Position numbers and translations under genes: made by a program
From: Nostoc piscinale CENA21
GTDB taxonomy: Bacteria > Cyanobacteriota > Cyanobacteriia > Cyanobacteriales > Nostocaceae
Length of the DNA stretch: 64,000 bases
Assembly (NCBI RefSeq): GCF_001298445.1
Contig: NZ_CP012036.1
Coordinates: 2,731,263-2,795,262, forward strand
Reading direction: 5' to 3'
Part shown: one piece after another, positions 9,763-17,983 of the stretch
Numbering within the stretch: the first letter of the stretch is position 1
How the letters are laid out: every line of letters starts with the position of its first letter
Notes under the pieces: generated by a model
Told to the model about the DNA's origin: nothing
Databases searched by the model: none
The model's input: only the letters and a program-made list of their open reading frames with translations

Positions 9763-10284
9763 ATGTCTGCCAAAAGTATAAAAAGTCTGACCTTATTCCT
9801 AGTTTTTTCAATCATCAGTTTAGGGATATTAACTGCCTGTATTCACAATAAGAGTGAAACTACAACGGCTAGTGAGTCATCACTATCTAAACCAAATGTC
9901 ATACTTGAGATCAAATCTCAAACAGGAACATGTCCTAAGACAGTTGGACTTTGGGCTATTTCACTTCTCTCTGAAGGTGGTGGGGAATACACTGTTGTTG
10001 CCGATACTAGACCAATTGCAAATCCTGCAAGATTGGTAGCATCTGGTGAGAGATTTGTGGAATATGAAGCAATACTTCGTGAATCTTACGCATCTTGTAT
10101 CGGTAGTGCTAACTCGCAGGAATTTCGCTTTTATAATTTCCAGTTCCGAAATGGAAAGGTTTATTTTCGTGTCGATCTCCCAGCTATTATCAATGAGTCA
10201 GTTAATGGGACACCGTATATTGGAATTGCATATAAGGAGCTAGTTGCTTCTCGTCCATACGTGCGTTGGAAGTCTTGGGAATAA
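9763..10284 (+). CDS. Secreted lipoprotein, unknown function
   Basis: The 173-residue protein starts with a classical lipoprotein signal: positively charged MSAKSIKS, a hydrophobic core (LTLFLVFSIISLGI) and a lipobox LTAC with the modified Cys at about residue 26. It should therefore be anchored to the membrane from the outside. A Ser/Thr-rich tether follows, then a beta-rich domain (KPNVILEIKSQTGTCPKTVGLWAISLL) with two more Cys that could form a disulfide. No family is recognised. A ribosome binding site (AAGAGAG) precedes the start. Confidence 0.65.
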   Translation: MSAKSIKSLTLFLVFSIISLGILTACIHNKSETTTASESSLSKPNVILEIKSQTGTCPKTVGLWAISLLSEGGGEYTVVADTRPIANPARLVASGERFVEYEAILRESYASCIGSANSQEFRFYNFQFRNGKVYFRVDLPAIINESVNGTPYIGIAYKELVASRPYVRWKSWE

Positions 10285-10535
10285 GTCGATTAAAAATATC
10301 TAAGCATAGAAAAGCCTAATTTACCAAATGTTAAATTGTGTGATCGCTGATTTTTGGGAGTACGTCTATCTAGGGAATTAATTTTTACTCAATTGATTAT
10401 ACATATAGTAGGACGATATATTACTAGCAAATTATTTAAACTACAACCAGAAAATATTAAGTCTTTGCAGAATAAACATTTGTTTTGTTATTCATTGCAA
10501 AATTAACCAAATTAGTCAAAACGGAGGGAAAAATC

Positions 10536-10769
10536 ATGAGTGAAAACTCTACTTTACTCCAAGAACTAGACAGTGAAGCATCTGAATTTATCAGTGGCGG
10601 TCAACGTCGTCCTAGAGTTTTGTATGCTTGTCCCAGAGATAGATACGTCACCAATACTGATGGCTATTACTGGTTCCGAGGTAGAAGGGGATGTCAAGAA
10701 GTAGACTACGATAACGCACCTAGACGAGTTAGACGAGAACTTGAGAACTTTAGAGGCGATTTTGACTAA
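10536..10769 (+). CDS. Small peptide with a double-glycine leader (bacteriocin-like precursor)
   Basis: A strong ribosome binding site (ACGGAGGGA, 10521-10529) sets the start at 10536, not at upstream Met codons. The 77-residue product begins MSENSTLLQELDSEASEFIS followed by GG, a leader of the type cleaved by C39-peptidase ABC exporters. The predicted core of about 55 residues after GG is Arg-rich and aromatic, with two Cys (YACPRD and RRGCQEVD) that could form a disulfide. Cyanobacterial bacteriocin-like precursors often look like this. No exporter, C39 peptidase or modifying enzyme is seen nearby, so it would rely on a system elsewhere. A clear hairpin follows the gene. The leader is seen; the export role is inferred. 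Confidence 0.6.
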   Translation: MSENSTLLQELDSEASEFISGGQRRPRVLYACPRDRYVTNTDGYYWFRGRRGCQEVDYDNAPRRVRRELENFRGDFD

Positions 10770-10801
10770 TCTATTTGCTTTTTTCTAATAGTTCGTCAAG
10801 T

Positions 10802-10830
10802 GGGCATTACATACTAAATAATGCCCTTCC
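10802..10830 (+). terminator. Terminator hairpin after the double-glycine peptide gene
   Basis: GGGCATTA (10802-10809) pairs perfectly with TAATGCCC (10819-10826) around a 9-base loop, followed by TTCCTAAAAATATT. It lies 32 bases after the stop codon. Confidence 0.6.
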
Positions 10831-10922
10831 TAAAAATATTCTTAAAAACTAACAAGCAATTAATTGAATAATTCAGAAGTCAAAATCAATCAATAGAATA
10901 TCGAGTCCAAAAGTTTCTATTG

Positions 10923-11513
10923 TCAATTTTTGCCAACACCTTGAATAATTAGCTCCATAGTCTGACGCATATAAGCTGCCAGTGGTTTTGGTGTTGGTTT
11001 AAAGACGATCGCATAATATAATGACCCACTCACCAAATCAATAATCAATTCAATATCGGCATCTGGTTGAATTTCACCTCTTAATTTAGCGCGTTGCAGC
11101 ACCTCGGCAAAGGCATCACGTCGAGGTTTTGTATATTTTTTCCAGTAGACTTGAGCAAACTGCGGATTACTAGAAGCTGTACTAATAATTAAAGCTAGTG
11201 TCTGACAGCCCAGGGGACTCTGGATTCTCTGGGCTGCATGATCAATCACAATATCCATATCTCCCCAAAAGCTACCAGTATCAGGTATTTGTACATCTTC
11301 TCGCACACTTTCGATCGCATCTGCAACAAGTTCCTCTTTACTGGTGTAACGCCTGTAAATTGTCGCTTTTCCGACTCCAGCCCGGATGGCGATCGCTTCC
11401 ATACTCATACTTTGGTATCCTACTTCCGCCAGCAGTTCCAGAGTTGCTTGCAGAATGGCTTGATCTGCATTGATACTACGTGGTCTTCCGGGTGAACTGA
11501 TGTGCTTATTCAT
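10923..11513 (-). CDS. TetR-family transcriptional repressor
   Basis: The 196-residue protein has an N-terminal TetR DNA-binding domain. The helix-turn-helix is seen in AILQATLELLAEVGYQSMSM and on through EAIAIRAGVGKATIYRRYTS. The helical ligand-binding C-terminal half contains the conserved YWKKYTKPRRDAFAEVL region. It is transcribed divergently from a DHA2-family efflux pump at 11714, with a 200-base region between that carries overlapping inverted repeats. This is the usual arrangement for a drug-responsive repressor controlling its pump and itself. Confidence 0.9.
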   Translation of the reverse strand: MNKHISSPGRPRSINADQAILQATLELLAEVGYQSMSMEAIAIRAGVGKATIYRRYTSKEELVADAIESVREDVQIPDTGSFWGDMDIVIDHAAQRIQSPLGCQTLALIISTASSNPQFAQVYWKKYTKPRRDAFAEVLQRAKLRGEIQPDADIELIIDLVSGSLYYAIVFKPTPKPLAAYMRQTMELIIQGVGKN

Positions 11514-11607
11514 AATCGCGTTAGTCTCAAACTTCTGACATCAAATATCGCCATTGCAGCTTTATCTATCTTGAGGCAGTTTTTTTTAGGTTTACCAAAC
11601 TTTACCC

Positions 11608-11654
11608 TTGACTTATCTTAATATAATACGATACAGTCTCGTATTATAAACGAG
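11608..11654 (+). promoter_or_regulatory. Efflux pump promoter region with two overlapping TetR-type operators
   Basis: A -35-like TTGACT (11608-11613) is followed 18 bases later by TACAGT as a possible -10. Over and after it lie two inverted repeats with the same 7-base spacing. ATAATACGA (11623-11631) pairs with TCGTATTAT (11639-11647), and CTCGT (11638-11642) with ACGAG (11650-11654). They share the central TCGT. The geometry fits two TetR dimers covering the promoter; the base pairing is seen, the regulator is inferred from position. Confidence 0.6.
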
Positions 11655-11713
11655 AGAAAAAAATCAAAGCTAAGTCTCAAAATTTCTAAATTTAAATATC
11701 ACTGCTATTCAAA

Positions 11714-13297
11714 ATGGCTAATATTAAAACTTCTACCTTCAACCAAGCTGGCTATGTACAGGGAAGGCTGAAATGGGCGATCGCTTTTACAGCATCTTTG
11801 GGCGCAATTTTAGAAGTAATTGATACCAGTATTGTCAACGTAGCTTTGACTTCTATGCAAGCCAGTTTAGGAGCAACCGTGAGTGAGATTGGCTGGGTAG
11901 TAACTGGTTATGCGATCGCCAACGTCGTCTTAATTCCTTTATCTGCTTGGTTAGGAGATTACTTTGGCAAAAAGACATACTTTATCTTTTCCCTGATTGG
12001 CTTTACAGCTGCTTCCGTAGTCTGTGGACTGTCAATTAACTTACAGATGCTCATCTTATCGCGCATTGCTCAAGGGTTATTTGGTGGTGGACTATTAGCC
12101 AAAGCGCAAGCCATTTTATTTGAAACCTTTCCCCCAGCCGAGCAAGGTTTAGCACAAGCAGTATTTGGCGTAGGAGTAATATCAGGCCCAGCCATCGGCC
12201 CCACTTTAGGCGGCTATCTCACCGATGCTTTAGGCTGGCGCTGGATTTTCTTCATTAACATTCCCTTTGGGATTTTAGCAGTTGTGATGGCTGTGATGTT
12301 TCTGCCCCCAGACAACAAAAGTAAAACCCAGAATCAAGCTGTAGACTGGTTAGGAATTGGGCTATTGGTAATTGCCATTGGCTGTCTGCAAACTTTTTTA
12401 GAAGAAGGCGAACAAGAAGATTGGTTTGCATCTGGGTTCATTATTAGTTTGGCAGTAGCCAGTGTGATTGGATTAGGGCTATTTATTTGGTGGGAATTAA
12501 AAACATCTCATCCGGCTGTGGCGTTGCGAGTACTACGTCATCGTTCTTTAGCGGCGGGAAGCTTTTTATCAGCAATTGTTGGTATGGGACTTTATGGCGC
12601 ACTCTTCGCCGTGCCGATTTTTGCTCAAAGTATCCTACATTTCACCGCTACACAAACAGGGTTATTGCTGGCTCCTGGGGCGTTAGCATCAGCAATTGTG
12701 ATGATTCTCTTAGGCAAATTATCCACCAAAATTGATGCCCGATTATTGATTGCGATCGGTGGTGTGGGAACAGCCTTTGTGATGTTTGACTTATCAAAAC
12801 TCACTGTCCAAACAGGTACAGATGATTTATTCTGGCCTTTAGTATGGCGGGGAGCTTTCACAGTCTTGATGTTCTTACCTCTGAGTTTAGCGACCTTGGG
12901 GCCGCTACCCAAACAAGATATTTCTGCGGGTTCTGGCTTTTACAACCTGACACGACAGCTTGGTGGTAGCATCGGCATTGCCATACTCACAACTTTGCTA
13001 GATAAACGCGAAGCTTTTCACCGTGCTATTTTGTTAACCGATCTCAGCCCCTATAATGTTGAAACCAATCAGCGCCTCGATATGCTCACTGGCGCAATGC
13101 AGAGTCAAGGAATGGATGCAACCACAGCCCAAACACAAGCATTGGCTTTACTTGAACAAACTGTAAATATCCAAGCTGCTGTTTTGTCATTTGCAGATAT
13201 TTTTCGAGTTGTAGGTGTGGCGTTTCTTTGCTCCTTACCTTTGTTGCTATTCTTAGGCAAGGGTGGCGCAGGAGCCAAAGCCCCAGTTGGACATTAG
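11714..13297 (+). CDS. DHA2-family (EmrB/QacA) multidrug efflux transporter
   Basis: The 527-residue major facilitator protein has 14 predicted membrane helices and proton-drug antiporter motifs. Motif D1 is seen at the end of helix 1 (LEVIDTSIVNVAL) and motif A between helices 2 and 3 (WLGDYFGKKTYF). Motif C is in helix 5 (GPAIGPTLGGYLTDALGWRW). It would export hydrophobic drugs or a natural product across the inner membrane by proton exchange. The divergent TetR gene is the likely local regulator. The substrate cannot be told. The gene is complete. Confidence 0.9.
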   Translation: MANIKTSTFNQAGYVQGRLKWAIAFTASLGAILEVIDTSIVNVALTSMQASLGATVSEIGWVVTGYAIANVVLIPLSAWLGDYFGKKTYFIFSLIGFTAASVVCGLSINLQMLILSRIAQGLFGGGLLAKAQAILFETFPPAEQGLAQAVFGVGVISGPAIGPTLGGYLTDALGWRWIFFINIPFGILAVVMAVMFLPPDNKSKTQNQAVDWLGIGLLVIAIGCLQTFLEEGEQEDWFASGFIISLAVASVIGLGLFIWWELKTSHPAVALRVLRHRSLAAGSFLSAIVGMGLYGALFAVPIFAQSILHFTATQTGLLLAPGALASAIVMILLGKLSTKIDARLLIAIGGVGTAFVMFDLSKLTVQTGTDDLFWPLVWRGAFTVLMFLPLSLATLGPLPKQDISAGSGFYNLTRQLGGSIGIAILTTLLDKREAFHRAILLTDLSPYNVETNQRLDMLTGAMQSQGMDATTAQTQALALLEQTVNIQAAVLSFADIFRVVGVAFLCSLPLLLFLGKGGAGAKAPVGH

Positions 13298-13613
13298 AAC
13301 TCCCAACTAAAAAGATATATTATCACTGTGTAGGCAGGGGGCAGGGTGCAGGGTGCAAGGGGAAAGACTCTACTTCCTGTCAACTCCTTATTCTCTCTGC
13401 GCCTCTGCGCCTCTGCGTGAGATAAATCATCCCGCATTTATATAACGCCGAAAAATAATTAACCGCAGATGGACGCAGATAAACGCAGATGAATTTGTAT
13501 TCTAGCCAAGTAAAAATCCCTATAGATAAAAAAGAGCCAGTGCTGTCCAGAATAATTTCAGCACCGGCTTTGGTTGTAAATATCCGCAGGGCGGTTAGGG
13601 AAAGAGAAAATTG
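13298..13613. other. Intergenic region with repeats and a terminator
   Basis: No gene seen. It holds a G-rich heptamer array near 13330-13350 (GGCAGGG / TGCAGGG units), a CTCTGCGCCTCTGCG repeat near 13398-13420 that is also present in inverted form inside the STAND gene tail near 21485, a copy of the CGCAGATAAACGCAGATGAA repeat near 13455-13505, and the flv1 terminator at 13528-13571. Confidence 0.5.
13528..13571 (-). terminator. Intrinsic terminator of the flavodiiron operon
   Basis: Read on the minus strand, AGCCGGTGCTG pairs with CAGCACTGGCT (one G-U) around a 13-base loop. A run of six T follows, 45 to 85 bases past the stop of the Flv1-type gene. This is a textbook Rho-independent terminator. 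Confidence 0.85.
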
Positions 13614-15401
13614 TTAGTAATGAGTACCTGTTTTGCGGTGATTAATTGCTGTAACAGCATCCGGCTTAATTAATTTACCGTTGTCCACGGTGGCATAAAC
13701 TACCCAATGGTCGCCACATTCCATACGTTGCTCAACAGAACATTCGACGTAAGCCAGTGCATCGGTTAAAACTGTGCAACCATTTTCGGCCGCAGTGGTG
13801 GTAAATTGAGCAAATCTGTCTTCGCCAGGGGCAAAATTCTTGCGGAAATGCTTCATATATTCCTGGTGATTGCCTTCTGCCAGGATATTTAAGGCAAACT
13901 TACCACCAGGATACATCAAAGATTCTATGGCGCGTTCTTTGGCGATCGCTACAGTTAAACCCGGTGGGTTAAAGGTAGCTTGCGATACCCAAGCACCAAG
14001 CATCCCGGTAGAAACATCGCCTTGCTTGGCGGTAATCACGCAAACTGAACCAACGATGCGCCTACGGCTTGTTCTACAGGGGTTGCAGCTTGTTGAGGAA
14101 CACGGATTTTTTTTTGCTTTTTTCAAGTTTTGGGCGAAGTCTGTACCGAGTTCTTCGCAGAATTTGAGGGTAACATCGTCAGGTTTGAACTTAACTTTCA
14201 AAGTTTCAAAACCAAGACGATAGCCAGCATCCCGTAACTTACCTTCAATCATTTCTACAGCTTCGCCACTCCAGCCGTAGGAACCAAAGACACCCGCAAC
14301 TTTGTTGTTATCGCCAACTTTCAAAACAATACCTAAAGCGGTGTGAATGGGTGTAGGTGCATGACCGCCGATGGTAGGTGAACCGATAATGAAACCGTCT
14401 GATTTCTCCACTGCGGCTTGGATTTCATCGGGGGTAGCAAATTCACAGTTGATCGATTGAACTTCAACGCCACCCTTAGTTAATCCGAGAGCGATCGCTC
14501 GTGCTAATGTGGCAGTATTACCGTAAGCTGAGGCGTATAATAATGCCACTGAGATTTCTCGATTTCGTTGAGAACGACTCCAGTCGCTATAAGCCTTGGT
14601 CAGTTCAATTAAACTACTGCGAACAATCGGCCCGTGACCAACTGCATACATCCGCACTTGGAAATCAGAAATTTTTTCCAAAGCTGATTCGACGTGCTTC
14701 GCTTGGGAAGCCATCAAACAGGTGTAATAATAGCGTTGGTCTTCTTTGATTTGTTCCCAGTGGTCATCAAAAACTTCATCACCGCAGATATGTGCGCCAA
14801 AAAGTTTATCTGTGAACAAAATTTGAGTTTGCTGGTCATAAGTGCAGAGACTTTCTGGCCAGCGAGGGTTAGGCGTGGGGAAGAATTTCAGTACATGACC
14901 CTTGCCTAAATCGAGGGTTTCTTTCCCCCGCATCACCAAAATATTTAAACTATCATCAGGGAAAGTTGCCTTTAAATTAGCCGCACCAGGAAGGGAACAA
15001 ACAAAGGTAATTTGCGGAGCCACTTCCAGCAATGTTTTTAAAGTTCCCACCCGGTTGGGGCTGAAATGTCCCAAGATGACGTAATCTAATTTTTTCAAAT
15101 TAATGTTCTGCTGTAAGGCTTCCAAAAAAATGGTTGTGAAAGTATCAGCAGGTGGGTCAATAATTGCAGTTTTATCACCTTCAAGCAGATAACAATTAGA
15201 GGTTGTACCTCTTTCTAATGCGTATTCAATTTCAAACCGCAAACGTGACTGACTACGCGCTCTGAGAACTTTGGTGTTGGTCGCAATGGGAGAAACCTGT
15301 ACGTCACGGGGTTTGGGATCGCTCATAGGTGTTGGTTGATGTTGAGATAAAAAGGGCAAAAACCGAGCTTTAACGGATTGAATAAAATCTGAAAAAGGCA
15401 T
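13614..15401 (-). CDS. flv1B: Flavodiiron protein, Flv1 type (probably Flv1B)
   Basis: This cyanobacterial class C flavodiiron protein (595 residues) has a beta-lactamase-like diiron domain, a flavodoxin domain (VALLYASAYGNTATLARAI) and a C-terminal flavin reductase domain. It works with an Flv3 partner to reduce O2 to water with NADPH. The diiron site is non-canonical: the usual HxExDH is replaced by GHFSPNR, the mark of Flv1/Flv2. The gene lies 260 bases after an Flv3-type gene on the same strand, as does the heterocyst pair Flv1B/Flv3B of Anabaena 7120, which protects nitrogenase from O2. About 16 residues before RIVGSVCVITA (14063-14107) are out of the family frame: nine A (T 14107-14115) are compensated by a missing G near 14061. 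Met at 15326 (MSDPKPRDVQV) is an alternative start. Confidence 0.88.
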   Translation of the reverse strand: MPFSDFIQSVKARFLPFLSQHQPTPMSDPKPRDVQVSPIATNTKVLRARSQSRLRFEIEYALERGTTSNCYLLEGDKTAIIDPPADTFTTIFLEALQQNINLKKLDYVILGHFSPNRVGTLKTLLEVAPQITFVCSLPGAANLKATFPDDSLNILVMRGKETLDLGKGHVLKFFPTPNPRWPESLCTYDQQTQILFTDKLFGAHICGDEVFDDHWEQIKEDQRYYYTCLMASQAKHVESALEKISDFQVRMYAVGHGPIVRSSLIELTKAYSDWSRSQRNREISVALLYASAYGNTATLARAIALGLTKGGVEVQSINCEFATPDEIQAAVEKSDGFIIGSPTIGGHAPTPIHTALGIVLKVGDNNKVAGVFGSYGWSGEAVEMIEGKLRDAGYRLGFETLKVKFKPDDVTLKFCEELGTDFAQNLKKAKKNPCSSTSCNPCRTSRRRIVGSVCVITAKQGDVSTGMLGAWVSQATFNPPGLTVAIAKERAIESLMYPGGKFALNILAEGNHQEYMKHFRKNFAPGEDRFAQFTTTAAENGCTVLTDALAYVECSVEQRMECGDHWVVYATVDNGKLIKPDAVTAINHRKTGTHY

Positions 15402-15495
15402 GATGAAGTATGAAGTATGAAGTTGGAAATAGGAAAGTCTTTTTATGCCGTTGTCTGTTACTCAATACGCTTCGGTTAACTTTTTAGTATTTTGA

Positions 15496-15579
15496 GATCC
15501 CCCCAACCCCCCTTAAAAAGGGGGGCTGAAAATTATCTTTTACCCCCTTTTTAAGGGGGTCGCCGTAGGCGGGGGGATC
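15496..15579. repeat. Interspersed GATCCCCC hairpin repeat, copy 1
   Basis: GATCCCCC opens and GGGGGGATC closes the element, with CCCCCCTTAAAAAGGGGGG and CCCCCTTTTTAAGGGGG inside, so the whole folds on itself. The stem continues outside the core: CAATACGCTTCGGTTAA on the left matches the complement of TTAACCGAACCGTATTG on the right. It lies between flv1 and flv3. Other copies are at 17768, 24386 and 29768. Confidence 0.85.
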
Positions 15580-15662
15580 TTAACCGAACCGTATTGAAGT
15601 ATGAAGTGTGAAGTCATAACAATTCATCTTTCAGACTTCATAATTCAGACTTCAGACTTGAT

Positions 15663-17381
15663 TTAGTAGTAATTACCGACTTTGCGATGGCGGACTGCGG
15701 TTAAGCCATCGGGTTTAGAAACACGACCATCTTGGACTGTGCAGTATAAAATCCAGTGGTCGCTGCACTCCATACTACTCTGCACTTCACATTCCATATA
15801 TGCCAGGGCATCTGTCAAAATGGGTGAACCGTTTTTGGCGGTTTGGGTTTTCACACCTGCAAATCTATCAGCACCGGGATGTAGACGCTTGAGGAAGTGC
15901 TTTTTGAGTTCTTGATAGTTGCCTTCTTCTAAGACGTTCAACACGAAGCGATCGCCTACCTGCATTAAAGCATCAATGGCACGGTCTTTGGCAACGGCAA
16001 TTGTAAATCCTAATGGTTGCAAGCTGGCTTGGCTGACCCAAGAAGCTAACATGGCACTGCTAACATCACCTTTTTTAGCTGTGACGATATACAGTCCGTT
16101 GCTAATTCTGCCCAGGGCTTTTTCCATGTTCACATCAAGAGCTTTGATTTGCTTGATGTTACGTTCGCGGGTGACGATTTGCCCTAAATCTGTGCCGGCT
16201 TCTGTACACAATTGATATGTAGATGCGGTGGGAGCTTCTTTAATCCGAATGGCGGGGAAGGCTTCTTTTACACCAGAGTCGATGAATTTCCGGCGGAGGG
16301 TATCGACTGGTTCATCATCCCCACCAAAGCATTCAAACAATCCAAAGAACTGTTTGTCTTTAGCAACTGATATTAAAGAACTAATACCAGCTTGGGCGGC
16401 GACGGAGGTAGAAGGAGGCATCCCAATGATAATGCCAGCTGCTCTACCTGCAAGTTCTTGAATTTCTTGAGCTTCGGCGGTGCTGATGTCGAGAAACTCT
16501 ACACCCACACCAGTTTTTTGAATCCCTTCCGAAATGGCTTGACCGAGGCGATCGCTATAACCATACTCAGAAGCGTAGAATAAGCCAACACTGGTTTCGG
16601 CTGTGGCTTGTCTTTGGCTCCAGCTTTGATAACACTCAGTCAGAATATCCAGATGATGATAAAGTAAAGGCCCGTGACCGTTGGCGATGATCTTAATCTT
16701 GCCGAGTTCGCCCATCCGCTTCATCGCATTCAGCAGCGATCGCGCGTTTGGCCCCATCAGACAGTCATAATAAAATCTAAAGTCAGCTTCGATCGCTTCT
16801 AAATCTTCATCAAAGGTGCGATCATCACAAAAGTGCATTCCAAACGCATCGCAAGTATAGATGGTTTGGGTTTTGCGATCAAAACTAAAAATGGTGTCAG
16901 GCCAATGTAAGTTAGGCGCACTCACAAATTCTATTTCGTGACCTTTGCCAATATCAATGCGATCGCCACTTTTGACAATTCGCTTGGAAAAAGGATCATG
17001 TACCAAACCTTCTAAGAATTGCAACGCAATTTTAGAAGCTAACACCGTAGCCCGTGGTGCTAATTGCAATACATCTTCCACTAAGCCACTGTGGTCTGGC
17101 TCTGTGTGGCTAACAATAATGTAATCAATGGTCTTGGGGTTGACGATACTTTTGAGGGTGTCTAAATACAGTTGGCGAAACTTCTGGTGAGAAGTGTCAA
17201 TTAAAACTGTTTGTTCGCCTCGAATTAAATAGGAATTGTAAGTCGTACCGTTTTGCAGTCCGAATTCGATATCGAAGCGATCGCGATCCCAGTCAAGACA
17301 GCGAATCGCCGTGGTGTTTGGGGCAATTTCTACAGTTTGGACAGTAAGCCGATGCTGAACATTTTCTGCGATCGCTACCAT
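15663..17381 (-). CDS. flv3B: Flavodiiron protein, Flv3 type (probably Flv3B)
   Basis: The 572-residue protein has the same three domains as its neighbour. The N-terminal diiron domain has a canonical ligand set (SHTEPDHSG at about residue 91, D in CDAFGMHF, H in ANGHGP). A flavodoxin domain follows (VGLFYASEYGYSDRLGQAI), then a C-terminal flavin-reductase domain (ALGRISNGLYIVTAKKGDVS). It reduces O2 to water using NADPH without releasing reactive oxygen. The canonical ligands mark it as Flv3 rather than Flv1. In Anabaena the adjacent pair is heterocyst-specific. That this is the B pair is inferred from adjacency and from its nearness to hupW and nif, not from a phylogeny. A GATCCCCC hairpin element separates it from flv1. 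Confidence 0.9.
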   Translation of the reverse strand: MVAIAENVQHRLTVQTVEIAPNTTAIRCLDWDRDRFDIEFGLQNGTTYNSYLIRGEQTVLIDTSHQKFRQLYLDTLKSIVNPKTIDYIIVSHTEPDHSGLVEDVLQLAPRATVLASKIALQFLEGLVHDPFSKRIVKSGDRIDIGKGHEIEFVSAPNLHWPDTIFSFDRKTQTIYTCDAFGMHFCDDRTFDEDLEAIEADFRFYYDCLMGPNARSLLNAMKRMGELGKIKIIANGHGPLLYHHLDILTECYQSWSQRQATAETSVGLFYASEYGYSDRLGQAISEGIQKTGVGVEFLDISTAEAQEIQELAGRAAGIIIGMPPSTSVAAQAGISSLISVAKDKQFFGLFECFGGDDEPVDTLRRKFIDSGVKEAFPAIRIKEAPTASTYQLCTEAGTDLGQIVTRERNIKQIKALDVNMEKALGRISNGLYIVTAKKGDVSSAMLASWVSQASLQPLGFTIAVAKDRAIDALMQVGDRFVLNVLEEGNYQELKKHFLKRLHPGADRFAGVKTQTAKNGSPILTDALAYMECEVQSSMECSDHWILYCTVQDGRVSKPDGLTAVRHRKVGNYY

Positions 17382-17983
17382 TATTCGTCTCCGAGCGCAA
17401 GTTTTTAATAATCTTTCTCTGCCCCCATTGTGCCGCCAATTAAATTTTAAAGTTGTAATGAAGACTAGTTTTCAAAAATTAGCAGTTGTATCAATTATTG
17501 CTGTTTCTCAGCATTATTTTTAACTCAGAATATTCCTTAGAAATCAGTCCCTGTAAGGGTATCATGTTTTAAATATTAATATTTATTGGCATAATTTAAA
17601 ATCCCTAACATATCATACATAACTTATCTTTTTTGGCTATAATTCCGTAACAAAAAGCATAGATTTGCTCACCGATGTGTTGAAAATCAGTGAATGCAAA
17701 ACATTTAATTCAGTATGTATTTAGAGGATGTTTTAAAAGTTATCCTGTGAGTAACAAAAAAAATTGAGATCCCCCTAAATCCACGCCACTTGCTACAACG
17801 GAGGGAACCTCCGCAACGCAGTGGCTCCCCTTAAAAAGGGGGACTTTGATTCTAGTTCCCCCCTTTTGAAGGGGGGTTAGCGGGGATCAAAATGCTACTA
17901 GGCAACTTGAGTAAGACTTGTGTGTACACTGTAGCCTTTTTAATGGCAGGCTCAAAGGGATCAAAATCCTGTTAGAACAATAA
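17382..17983. other. Intergenic region between flv3 and argG
   Basis: No gene seen in 602 bases. The first half is AT-rich and must hold the flv3 promoter; I could not assign a specific NtcA or sigma site. The second half holds hairpin repeat copy 2 (17768-17888). Confidence 0.5.
17768..17888. repeat. Interspersed GATCCCCC hairpin repeat, copy 2, with a nested palindrome
   Basis: This has the same ends as copy 1, but its left arm is interrupted after GATCCCCCTAAATCC by about 48 bases that are themselves palindromic: GCCACT pairs with AGTGGC, and CGGAGG-gaa-CCTCCG forms a perfect inner hairpin. The core then resumes with CCTTAAAAAGGGGGACTTT. It is one small repeat inside another. Confidence 0.75.

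Noticed and set aside
15496..15579. Insertion sequence or MITE with target duplication
   Set aside because: No transposase and no clear direct repeat at the edges; the flanks are inverted, not direct.
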